A stretch of 48,522 bases of DNA from Candidatus Dormiibacterota bacterium (GTDB lineage: Bacteria > Acidobacteriota > Polarisedimenticolia > Gp22-AA2). Shown piece after piece: positions 32,466 through 41,206 of the stretch (position 1 is its first letter; each line of letters starts with the position of its first letter). Both the position numbers and the translations under genes were made by a program. The stretch is taken from positions 1 through 48,522 of the forward strand of contig DASQAT010000012.1 in NCBI GenBank assembly GCA_035635555.1. Direction: 5' to 3'. A model generated the notes under the pieces. That model made no database searches, was not told the DNA's origin, and saw only the letters and a list, made by a program, of their open reading frames with translations.

Positions 32466-33492
32466 ACGTCACCCGTTCCTGCTCCTGGTCCTCGCGCGGC
32501 TGCGCGAGCTGATGCGCGAGCCCGAGGTCGTGTTCTGGGTGTTCCTCTTCCCGATCCTCCTGGCCGTCGGCCTCGGCGTGGCCTTCCGCAACAAGCCGCC
32601 TGATCAGATCATCGTCGGCGTGGTCGAGGCCGAGGGCTCCGAAAAGGTCGCGGCCGCCCTGTCGTCCTCGGGAGGCTTCCGCGTCGAGACCGTCCTCCCC
32701 TCCGAGGCCGCCGACCGGCTGCGTCTCGGCAAGGTCGCCCTCCTCGTGGTGCCGGGCCGCTCGTACGAGTACCGCTACGACCCGACGCGCCCCGACAGCG
32801 TGCTGGCGCGCCAGAAGGTGCACGACGCGCTCGAGCGCGCCGCCGGCCGCGCCGACCCCGTCGAGGTCAGGGAGACCCTGGTCACCGAGCCCGGGGCGCG
32901 CTACATCGATTTCCTGATCCCCGGCCTGCTCGGCATGAACATCATGAGCGGCGGTATGTGGGGGGTCGGGTTCCTGCTGGTCGACATGCGCTCGCGCAGG
33001 CTCCTGAAGCGGCTCGTCGCCACCCCGATGCGGCGCACCGACTTCCTGGGGGCGATCATGACCAGCCGCATGATCCTCGTCTTCGGCGAGATGGTCCTCC
33101 TGCTGTTCTTCGGCTGGCTCGTCTTCGGCCTGGTGATCAGGGGCTCTCTCGTGAGCATCACCCTGCTGGCCGTCCTCGGGGCCTTCGTGTTTGCCGGCAT
33201 GGGCCTTCTCGTCGCCTGCCGCACGGCCAAGATCGAGACCGCCTCCGGTCTCATGAACCTGGTGATGCTTCCGATGTTCGTCTGCTCGGGGATTTTCTTC
33301 TCTCCGAACCGCTTCCCGCTCGCCGTCCAGCCACTGATCAAGGCGCTCCCCTTGACCGCCCTCAACGACGCCCTGCGCGCCACGATCCTGGAAGGGGCGG
33401 ACCTGCCGTCCCAGGCGGCGCGCATCGCAGTCATGCTGGCGTGGGGCGTGGCCTCGTTCGTGGTGGCGCTCCGGATCTTCCGCTGGAACTGA
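32458..33492 (+). CDS. ABC-2 type transporter permease
   Basis: A 344-residue permease. One N-terminal helix (about residues 25-43, VVFWVFLFPILLAVGLGVAF) is followed by a periplasmic domain of about 130 residues, then five helices from about residue 150 on, with the family-typical RRLLKRLVATPMRRTDFL loop between the second and third helices and PMFVCSGIFFSPNRFP near the end. This is the ABC2_membrane layout with a large extracytoplasmic loop. The start ATG overlaps the ATPase gene. With the ATPase it would form a dimeric exporter. No neighbouring gene names its substrate. Confidence 0.92.
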   Translation: MSRRHPFLLLVLARLRELMREPEVVFWVFLFPILLAVGLGVAFRNKPPDQIIVGVVEAEGSEKVAAALSSSGGFRVETVLPSEAADRLRLGKVALLVVPGRSYEYRYDPTRPDSVLARQKVHDALERAAGRADPVEVRETLVTEPGARYIDFLIPGLLGMNIMSGGMWGVGFLLVDMRSRRLLKRLVATPMRRTDFLGAIMTSRMILVFGEMVLLLFFGWLVFGLVIRGSLVSITLLAVLGAFVFAGMGLLVACRTAKIETASGLMNLVMLPMFVCSGIFFSPNRFPLAVQPLIKALPLTALNDALRATILEGADLPSQAARIAVMLAWGVASFVVALRIFRWN

Positions 33493-33517
33493 CCGGCGGG
33501 GCGTCCGTGCGGCCCCC

Positions 33518-33907
33518 TCAGGAGCCGCGCACCTCGCTCATCAGCGCCAGGACGTTTCCTTCCGGATCGCGGCAGAACGCCATCCAGAGCTCGTGGTCCG
33601 GCATGCGCGCGATCAGGTGCGGCTCGCCGTCGAACGGCACGCCGCGCCCGCTCAGGGCGGCATGCGCCGCCTGGATGTCGTCCACCTTGTAATAGATGAC
33701 CGAGGCGGCGTGATCGAATTCCGGCGTTTCGGGCGGCGACAGCATGAGCCTGATGCCGCCGCAGTCGAAGAACGCCAGCTTCGGCACCTGGAACAGCGGC
33801 CGCATCCCCAGGACGTCGCGGTAGAACTCCACCGCCCGATTGAGGTCTTTCACGTTGACGGAGATCTGTCCGATCCGATCGAGTCCGAATTGCTTCTCGG
33901 TGGTCAT
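33518..33907 (-). CDS. VOC (glyoxalase/dioxygenase superfamily) protein
   Basis: A 129-residue single-chain VOC fold with the two beta-alpha-beta-beta-beta modules. Module one is IGQISVNVKDLNRAVEFYRD, leading to LAFFDCGGIRLML; module two is IYYKVDDIQAAHAALSGRG, leading to MAFCRDPEGNVLALMS. The final FCRDPEGN carries the usual metal-binding or structural Asp/Glu. It is too general to name a substrate; related proteins are annotated as glyoxalase or bleomycin-resistance-like. It overlaps the AraC regulator stop by 4 bp (ATGA), so regulator and VOC protein are made together. Confidence 0.88.
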   Translation of the reverse strand: MTTEKQFGLDRIGQISVNVKDLNRAVEFYRDVLGMRPLFQVPKLAFFDCGGIRLMLSPPETPEFDHAASVIYYKVDDIQAAHAALSGRGVPFDGEPHLIARMPDHELWMAFCRDPEGNVLALMSEVRGS

Positions 33908-34686
33908 CTCGAGTCCTCCCTGGCCCCATCCTCCCACGAGGACCTGCGGAGTTTTTCTCCGTTGTTGCGATTCGCGGCCGACGCCCGGCGATAGGTCAGG
34001 GGCGGGAGCCCGTAGCTTCGCCGGAACAGGGCGCTGAACGAGCCGAGACTCTCGAAGCCCGAGCGGTGGCAGACCACCGTCACCGGAAGGGCGCTCTTCA
34101 CGAGCAGGTCCCGCGCGATCTCCAGGCGCCGGCGACGGACGTATTCGTGCGGCGTCTCGCGGAACGCCTCGGAGAATCGTCGGTGGAAGTGGTACGGCGA
34201 CAGGCACGCCGCCCGGGCCATCGCGTTGAGATCGACCGGTTGCGCCAGGGATCCCTCGACGAAGTCCAGAGCCCTCCGCAGGCGCCGGTAGATCTCGGCG
34301 CGCGTGGCCGGGCGGGCCGCGGGGATGCGGGCCATTTCCCGCCGCACCTCCGTCTGAGCGCGCAACAGGGCGCCCGCCAGGCCGGCGATCCGGTCCTCGA
34401 TCCACTCACCCGGTGGACGGCCGCGGGACAGGTGAAGGTGCGTTTCCTTCAAGAGCGACATCACGCCTGGGTCCCGGGCGTGGCAGGTCTCGAACAGAGT
34501 GGTGTCGCGCATCTCGAGCCCGGGCTCGTCCAGGAGGAGGTCTTCACGCCCGGCGAGGACGGCGCGCGCCTCCTCGACGAACCCGCGCCGGAAGCCGCAC
34601 CCAGGCGCGATTCGTCCACCCGGAACCCGCTCACCTGGCGTATAAACACCGAACGCGGAGGCCGTGAATGAACGATCGGCGCCCAC
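33904..34686 (-). CDS. AraC-family transcriptional regulator
   Basis: A protein of about 260 residues. The two helix-turn-helix motifs of the AraC domain lie at the C-terminus: NAMARAACLSPYHFHRRFSE with EYVRRRRLEIARDLL, then SGFESLGSFSALFRRSYG. The N-terminal part has no recognisable ligand-binding cupin and begins with the conserved-looking GVYTPGERVPGG. GTG 34686 is the best start that keeps this segment; it overlaps the start of the divergent PLP decarboxylase gene by 19 bp. The frame stays open to 34776, but that would overlap further. It probably controls the VOC gene with which it is co-translated, and possibly the divergent decarboxylase. Confidence 0.8.
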   Translation of the reverse strand: MGADRSFTASAFGVYTPGERVPGGRIAPGCGFRRGFVEEARAVLAGREDLLLDEPGLEMRDTTLFETCHARDPGVMSLLKETHLHLSRGRPPGEWIEDRIAGLAGALLRAQTEVRREMARIPAARPATRAEIYRRLRRALDFVEGSLAQPVDLNAMARAACLSPYHFHRRFSEAFRETPHEYVRRRRLEIARDLLVKSALPVTVVCHRSGFESLGSFSALFRRSYGLPPLTYRRASAANRNNGEKLRRSSWEDGAREDSR

Positions 34687-36143
34687 CCGGAGAGCGGACG
34701 CTCGACCCGGACGACTGGGACGAGTTCCGGGACCTCGCCCACCGCATGGTGGACGACACCCTCGCCCACCTCGCAACCCTGCGCGAGCGCCCCGCCTGGC
34801 GGCCGATGCCCGACGCCGTGCGCGCGTCGTTCGGCGGTCCGGTTCCGCTCGAAGGGGAAGGGGCCGGGGCGGCGTACCGGGAGTTCGTCGAACGCGTCCT
34901 CCCCTACCCCAGCGGCAATCTCCACCCGCGCTTCTGGGGCTGGGTGCAGGGGACCGGCACGCCCCTGGCCGCGCTGGCCGAGATGCTCGCCGCCGCGCTG
35001 AACCCGCATCTGGCCGGGTTCAACCAGGCGCCGGCGCTGGTCGAGCACCAGGTGCTCGGCTGGCTCGCGGAGCTGATGGGGATGCCCGGAGCCAGCGGCG
35101 TCCTGGTCGGCGGAGGATCGATGGCCAACCTGCTCGGCCTCGCCGTGGGCCGCCATGCGCGGGCCGGGTTCGACGTCCGCGAAGAGGGGCTGCAGGGGGG
35201 CCGGCCGCGGCTGATGCTGTATGGATCGGTCGAGACGCACGGCTGGGCGAAGAAGGCGGCGGAGGTCCTCGGGCTTGGCAACAAGTCCTTCCGTCGGATT
35301 CCCGTCGACGCCGACTATCGCATCGACACGGCGGCGCTCCGGACGGCGGTGAAGGACGATCGGAACGCCGGGCGCCGGCCCTTCTGCGTCATCGGGACGG
35401 CGGGCACGGTCAACACGGGCGCCATCGACGATCTCTCCTCCCTGGCCTCCTTCTGCCGGAGCGAGGATCTCTGGTTTCACGTGGACGGCGCCTTCGGGGC
35501 CCTCGCGCGCCTCCCGGAAAGCCTCCGCCCGCTCGTCTCGGGGCTGGAGCAGGCCGACTCCCTCGCCTTCGATCTCCACAAATGGATGTACTTGCCGTTC
35601 GAGGCCGCCTGCGTCCTGGTCCGCGACAAGGCGGCGCACCGCGACGCTTTCTCGGTGAGCGCCAGCTACCTGGCGGAGACCACGCGCGGCGTGGTCGCCG
35701 GCGGCCTCCCCTTCGCCGAGCGCGGCATCGATCTCACGCGTTCCTTCCGGGCGCTCAAGGTCTGGATGTCCCTCAAGGCGCACGGCGTGAACGCCTTCGC
35801 GCGCCTGATCGAGCAGAACGTCGAGCAGGCGCGCCACCTTGCGGCGCTCGTCGAGACGCACCCCGATCTCGAGCTCCTCGCGCCCGTGCCCCTCAACGTC
35901 GTCTGCTTTCGCTACGCTCCATCCGGTCTGCCGGAACAGCGGCGGAACGCCGTCAACGAGGAAATCCTCCTGCGCATCCAGGAGGAAGGGGTCGCCGTCC
36001 CGTCGGGGACGGTGCTGGCCGGCCGCTACGCGATCCGTGTCGCCAACGTCAACCATCGCAGCCGAAGAGAGGACTTCGACCTCCTGGTGTCGGCGGTGGC
36101 ACGGATCGGCGCGGAGGTGGCGGGCGCGGGGCCCGGCTTCTAG
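34668..36143 (+). CDS. group II PLP-dependent amino acid decarboxylase
   Basis: A 491-residue enzyme of the aromatic amino acid/glutamate decarboxylase family. Lys305 in FDLHKWMYLP binds PLP, Asp273 in WFHVDGAFGA contacts the pyridine nitrogen, and His191 in YGSVETHGWAKK stacks on the ring. HPRFWGWVQGTGTP and NQAPALVEHQVLGWLAEL mark the substrate and dimer regions. The substrate could be an aromatic amino acid, 2,4-diaminobutyrate or another; this cannot be decided here. ATG 34668 has GGAGG about 6 nt upstream. TATAAA at 34641-34646 is a candidate -10 and lies within the divergent AraC coding region. Confidence 0.9.
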   Translation: MNDRRPPGERTLDPDDWDEFRDLAHRMVDDTLAHLATLRERPAWRPMPDAVRASFGGPVPLEGEGAGAAYREFVERVLPYPSGNLHPRFWGWVQGTGTPLAALAEMLAAALNPHLAGFNQAPALVEHQVLGWLAELMGMPGASGVLVGGGSMANLLGLAVGRHARAGFDVREEGLQGGRPRLMLYGSVETHGWAKKAAEVLGLGNKSFRRIPVDADYRIDTAALRTAVKDDRNAGRRPFCVIGTAGTVNTGAIDDLSSLASFCRSEDLWFHVDGAFGALARLPESLRPLVSGLEQADSLAFDLHKWMYLPFEAACVLVRDKAAHRDAFSVSASYLAETTRGVVAGGLPFAERGIDLTRSFRALKVWMSLKAHGVNAFARLIEQNVEQARHLAALVETHPDLELLAPVPLNVVCFRYAPSGLPEQRRNAVNEEILLRIQEEGVAVPSGTVLAGRYAIRVANVNHRSRREDFDLLVSAVARIGAEVAGAGPGF

Positions 36144-36180
36144 CGCGAGGTCATCGTTTCCATTCGAACGGGAAGTAGCC

Positions 36181-36202
36181 GCCCGCCGGTCAGCCGGCGG
36201 GC
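36181..36202. terminator. hairpin at the end of convergent genes
   Basis: GCCCGCCGG (36181-36189) and CCGGCGGGC (36194-36202) form a 9-bp stem with a 4-nt loop. It covers the stop of the ATP-grasp gene and follows the decarboxylase gene by 37 nt. There is no T-run on either side. Confidence 0.4.
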
Positions 36203-37437
36203 TCGATGTCGAACGCCAGCCGTGCGTGCGCCCGGCGCAGGGCCGCCTCGACGAGCGCCGGGGTCTTCGCGCGCGCGAAGATGAAGCCGAGGTACGACGC
36301 CCCTTCCGGGAGCGGCACGAGCGGCCTGCCGATCGTGGCGCTGACTGTGACGTCCTCGATGCCGGGGACGAGGCGGGCAGCCGTAAGACCGCTGACCCCG
36401 CGGAGCACACCGGCGCGCGGGATCGGGATCATCATGACGCCGGCGGGGCGCGGCTGCCGCCGGAGCGCACGGACGTCCCGGCCGAGGGCGTGCATCAGGA
36501 CGACCTCCTCGAGCGACAGACCGGTGCCGAAGCGGAGGGTGCGCGAGCACAGGCCGCCGATGGAGCGCGCGGCGACCTCGATGAGCCAGGGGCCGCGGTC
36601 GTTGACGCGCAGCTCGGCATGCACGGGACCCTCGCGCAGTCCGAGGGCGCGGGCGGCGGAGGCGGTGGTGGCGGCGATCGCCTTCTGGACGCGAGCGCTC
36701 AGCCGGGACGGTGTGACGTAGATCGTCTCCTCGAAGAAAGGACCGTCGAGCGGGTCCGGCTTGTCGAACAAGGCCAATACCTTGAGGCGGGAGGCGAGCA
36801 GGATCCCTTCCAGGGCGACCTCGACGCCGGGCACGAACTCTTCGACCAGCACGAGGCGGCCGGCGTCGCCGCCGTGCTCCTTGACGTCCGACTGGCCGAG
36901 CAGGGCGGCGATGCGCCGGAAGGCGGCGACGAACTGTTCCGCGTCGTCGGCGCGTATGACGCCCCGGCTGGCGGCCAGGAACGTCGGCTTGAGCACCACG
37001 GGGAAGATCTGCTTCCGGGCGGCGGCGCCGGGATCGTCTTCGAGGGTCATCAGACTGAAGCGCGGCGTCGGGACGTGCGCGTCGTGGAGGACGCGGCGCA
37101 GCACGTCCTTGCGGCGGGCGGCGCGCGCCGCCTCGGGCGGGTTGTGCGGCAGGCCCAGACGGGCCGACGCGGCGGCGCTCACGACCGCGGTCTCGTCGTC
37201 GGTGGGGATGACGGCGCTCAGGTGGTGCTTCGCGTCGAAGGCGGCGATCTGGCCGGCCGCCTTTTCGGGATCGCGCAGCTCGAGCGTCACGCCGCGCGTC
37301 GGCTGCAGGTCCTGCAAGGCCTGCTTCCGGTCGGACCCCACGACCGTCTCGACGCCCAGGTGCCCGGCCGCCCGGATGAAATCGTGCGCGCGGTAGGTCG
37401 TGGTCGGAAGGAGGAGCAGGACGCGCTTCCCTTCCAA
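36190..37437 (-). CDS. ATP-grasp ligase-like enzyme of unknown substrate
   Basis: A 415-residue ATP-grasp protein. It has an N-terminal Rossmann-like domain (VLLLLPTTTYRAHDFIRAA, with VIPTDDETAVVSAA), the ATP-grasp lid and core from about 105 on (FPVVLKPTFLAASRGVIRA, LVLVEEFVPGVEVALEG, VHAELRVNDRGPWLIEVAAR with the metal-binding Glu and the following SIGG), and a C-terminal domain. This is the layout of carboxylate-amine ligases such as dipeptide ligases and L-amino acid ligases. The start is TTG 37437, as no ATG or GTG fits; its ribosome-binding site is weak. It begins 10 bp after the citrate synthase gene, so it is probably co-transcribed with it. Confidence 0.82.
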   Translation of the reverse strand: MEGKRVLLLLPTTTYRAHDFIRAAGHLGVETVVGSDRKQALQDLQPTRGVTLELRDPEKAAGQIAAFDAKHHLSAVIPTDDETAVVSAAASARLGLPHNPPEAARAARRKDVLRRVLHDAHVPTPRFSLMTLEDDPGAAARKQIFPVVLKPTFLAASRGVIRADDAEQFVAAFRRIAALLGQSDVKEHGGDAGRLVLVEEFVPGVEVALEGILLASRLKVLALFDKPDPLDGPFFEETIYVTPSRLSARVQKAIAATTASAARALGLREGPVHAELRVNDRGPWLIEVAARSIGGLCSRTLRFGTGLSLEEVVLMHALGRDVRALRRQPRPAGVMMIPIPRAGVLRGVSGLTAARLVPGIEDVTVSATIGRPLVPLPEGASYLGFIFARAKTPALVEAALRRAHARLAFDIEPAG

Positions 37438-37447
37438 TCTCAGGGGA

Positions 37448-38788
<1,341 letters not shown>

Positions 38789-38827
38789 GGGGGGCCTCCG
38801 ATTCGTCGAGTACGGCTTAAGGATACT

Positions 38828-39769
38828 TCAAGACTTGCCCGCCGCCACACCCCCGCGCAGCGTCTTGATCAGACGCCGCATGTCGCGCGGCAGGGGGGAC
38901 TGGAAGGCGACCTGCTTGCGCGTGACCGGATGGATGAAGCGCAGCGTGCGGGCGTGCAGCGCGGTCCGGCCGATGAGGGGAGTCGCCTTGCCGTAGCTGC
39001 GGTCGCCGACCAGCGGATGTCCCGCCTCGGCCAGGTGGACGCGGATCTGGTTCCGGCGGCCGGTGCGCAGGCGGACCGACAGCACCGTGGCGGACGGCAG
39101 GCGCTCGGTCACCTGGTACTCGGTGATGGCCTCCTTCCCCTCGCCCGGCCGGCGCGTCGAGCGCACCTTGAGGGTCCTCGGATCCTCCAGAAGACGGCTC
39201 TCGAAGCGCCCCTCGTCGGGCTCGACGCGTCCCGCGGCCACCGCGGTGTAGAGGCGCTCGATCGTGCGCGTCTGGAACTGCGCCTCGAGCGCCTCGTAGG
39301 CGCGTCGCGATCGGGCGAACAGCAGCAGGCCGCTCGTGTCCCAGTCGAGACGGTGCAGGGCGTACAGCGCCGGTCGGCGCACTCCCCTCGCCCGCTCCGA
39401 CTCGAGGAGTCGTTCGACCAGGCTGTCCTCCTCCTTGCGCAGCGGGGTCGGGACGCTCAGGAGGCGGGGCTGCTTTTCGACCACCAGCAGGTCGCGCTCC
39501 TCGTGGATGACCTTGTACCCGGCGCCGGGGCGGGGCGGCGGCTTGGGCCGGTAGCGGCGGTCGGGATCGACGCGCACCTCGTAACGCTCGCCGGCGGCGA
39601 CGCGCTGGGCGTACTGGCCGGGGCGGACGCCCCGCACCGCCCCGGCGTCGATGAGCCCGCGCGCGGCGCGGTGCGTGAAGCCGCCGCGATCGTGCAGCAC
39701 GGCGGGCAGGGTCCGCCCGGCGTCCTCGAGCGGGACCACGATGATGAGGGTGTTCAGGGCGGACGGCAC
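38828..39769 (-). CDS. RluA-family 23S rRNA/tRNA pseudouridine synthase
   Basis: A 313-residue pseudouridine synthase. An S4-like RNA-binding domain covers about residues 15-70. The catalytic domain begins YKVIHEERDLLVVEKQPRLLSVP and carries the catalytic Asp142 in ALHRLDWDTSGLLLFAR. TGRRNQIRVHLAEAGHPLVGD and LHARTLRFIHPVT are the later conserved motifs. Which RluA-type (RluA, RluC or RluD) it is cannot be decided. It starts at GTG 39769, 9 bp after the STAS gene, and belongs to the same minus-strand unit as citrate synthase. Confidence 0.92.
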   Translation of the reverse strand: MPSALNTLIIVVPLEDAGRTLPAVLHDRGGFTHRAARGLIDAGAVRGVRPGQYAQRVAAGERYEVRVDPDRRYRPKPPPRPGAGYKVIHEERDLLVVEKQPRLLSVPTPLRKEEDSLVERLLESERARGVRRPALYALHRLDWDTSGLLLFARSRRAYEALEAQFQTRTIERLYTAVAAGRVEPDEGRFESRLLEDPRTLKVRSTRRPGEGKEAITEYQVTERLPSATVLSVRLRTGRRNQIRVHLAEAGHPLVGDRSYGKATPLIGRTALHARTLRFIHPVTRKQVAFQSPLPRDMRRLIKTLRGGVAAGKS

Positions 39770-39778
39770 CCGCGCGGT

Positions 39779-40120
39779 TCAGGACGCGAAGGCCCGCACG
39801 GCCTTGGCTTCGTCCTGATGGATGTCGAAGATCAGGTGCAGGGACAGCATCGAGAGCACGTTGTACACGGTCTGGTTCGGCATCAGGAGCTTCACGTCCC
39901 CCTTCTTCTCGACGGCCCGCTTCTTGGCGGCCACGAGCTCGCCGATGCCGGCGCTGTCCACGTACTCGACGCCCTTGAGGCTGACGACGATCTTGTTGTG
40001 CCCCTCGTCGATCAGCCCCTTCGTGGTCTTTCCAAGCGTGTCCACCGGCTCACCAAGCACGAGCTTGCCGCTCAGTTCGAGGATGCGCACGTCTCCTGAA
40101 TCCCGGGTCTTCAGCTTCAT
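39779..40120 (-). CDS. STAS-domain anti-sigma factor antagonist
   Basis: A 113-residue single STAS domain of the SpoIIAA/RsbV type. Ser56 in VEYVDSAGIGELVAA is the phosphorylation site used in the family for partner switching with an anti-sigma kinase. Family strands VRILELSGKLVLGEP and KIVVSLKG are clear. No anti-sigma kinase or phosphatase gene lies nearby in the window, so its partner is encoded elsewhere. GGAGGAG sits upstream of the ATG. It is the first gene of the STAS-RluA-citrate synthase-ATP-grasp run. Confidence 0.92.
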   Translation of the reverse strand: MKLKTRDSGDVRILELSGKLVLGEPVDTLGKTTKGLIDEGHNKIVVSLKGVEYVDSAGIGELVAAKKRAVEKKGDVKLLMPNQTVYNVLSMLSLHLIFDIHQDEAKAVRAFAS

Positions 40121-40168
40121 GACTCTCTCCTCCAGCGTGCCGGTGACATCCGGCCTGATGGCCCGAGC

Positions 40169-40174
40169 ATTCTA
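40169..40174 (-). promoter_or_regulatory. candidate -10 box for the STAS-RluA-gltA unit
   Basis: The minus strand reads TAGAAT, 48 nt before the STAS ATG. On the plus strand a TAAAGT preceded by TG (40197-40202) could serve the divergent lipoprotein gene at 40247. Confidence 0.4.
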
Positions 40175-40246
40175 AGGCAGCCGGGCCGCGCCGGTGTAAA
40201 GTATCGCGCGGCGGCGCGGGTCCGCCGCACCGGAGGAGGCCGGGGC

Positions 40247-41206
40247 ATGGAGCTTGCGGGAGCGAGACAGCGCGGCCTCCCGGTTGCGGGTCTCGGGGTC
40301 CTCGTCCTGGCTGCCGGGGCGCTCGGCGCCGCCGGCTGCCGGGCGCCCGCCGCCGGCGGCACCGCCTCGCCGCCGAATCCCTTCGCGGCGGACGTGCTCT
40401 GGGACGACGGGCGCGCCGAGATCGACGCGTACGAAGCCACGATCAAGCGATACGGGATCCTCCGACCGCTCACCGCCTACCTCGTCGTGGTCAAGGAAGA
40501 CCTCTCGAAGACCCAGCTGGTCAAGGCGGACCCGGGCCACGACCCCGGCGATCTCCGGACCGTCCTGAAGCTGAACCACGTCCTCAACTACCCGACCGGC
40601 ATCTACTCCTACCACCAGATGGCCTCCTGCTTCTTCGACCGCGGCACGATGGACCTGATGAAGCTGTCGCTGACCTCCAACGAATGGTGCGGCAACACCT
40701 ACAAGGAATACACGCGGCGGGACGGCCGGGGGACGCTGCACGTGCACACGTACTGGGACAACCAGGCGGAGGCGACCTACGACCTCCCGACCGGCCCGGA
40801 CGTCGTGTTCTACGACGCCCTGCCGCTGTGGATCCGATCGCTGCCGCAGAGCGCCGGAACGGAGCGCGCGCTCCGCCTGCTGCCGTCGCAGATCGAGAGC
40901 AAGGGTCCGAGACCGGAGGCGCAGGCGGCGACACTCGTCGCCGCCAGGGAGGAAGGGATCGTCGTGCCCGCCGGCCGATTCCAGGCGCTGCGGTGGGAGC
41001 TCCGGACCGCCGGAGGGCCGCCGGACGTCTACTGGACGGCGGGCGACGCGCCGCATCTCCTTGTGGCCTGGGACCGCGGCGACGGCGGCGCCTATCGGCT
41101 GAAGTGGACGCAGCGTCTGGCCTACTGGACGCTGAACCGGCCGGGGGACGAACGATTCCTCCAGGGGCCGCCCCCCGCCGGGACGCGTTCGACCGGTTCC
41201 CGTTAG
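40247..41206 (+). CDS. lipoprotein of unknown function
   Basis: A 319-residue predicted lipoprotein, not recognised. The signal ends in the lipobox LGAAGC with Cys31. The mature part is beta-rich: EATIKRYGILRPLTAYLVVVKE, VLKLNHVLNYPTGIYSYHQM and SLTSNEWCGNTYKEYT. This composition resembles exported beta-sheet proteins that bind lipid or glycolipid, but that is speculation. GGAGGAGG lies upstream of the ATG. Its stop overlaps the convergent ClC gene stop by 4 bp (TTAG). Confidence 0.7.
   Translation: MELAGARQRGLPVAGLGVLVLAAGALGAAGCRAPAAGGTASPPNPFAADVLWDDGRAEIDAYEATIKRYGILRPLTAYLVVVKEDLSKTQLVKADPGHDPGDLRTVLKLNHVLNYPTGIYSYHQMASCFFDRGTMDLMKLSLTSNEWCGNTYKEYTRRDGRGTLHVHTYWDNQAEATYDLPTGPDVVFYDALPLWIRSLPQSAGTERALRLLPSQIESKGPRPEAQAATLVAAREEGIVVPAGRFQALRWELRTAGGPPDVYWTAGDAPHLLVAWDRGDGGAYRLKWTQRLAYWTLNRPGDERFLQGPPPAGTRSTGSR

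Noticed and set aside
33497-33516. GGGGC with GCCCC after the ABC permease gene
   Set aside because: A 5-bp stem with a 9-nt loop is expected by chance at this GC content.
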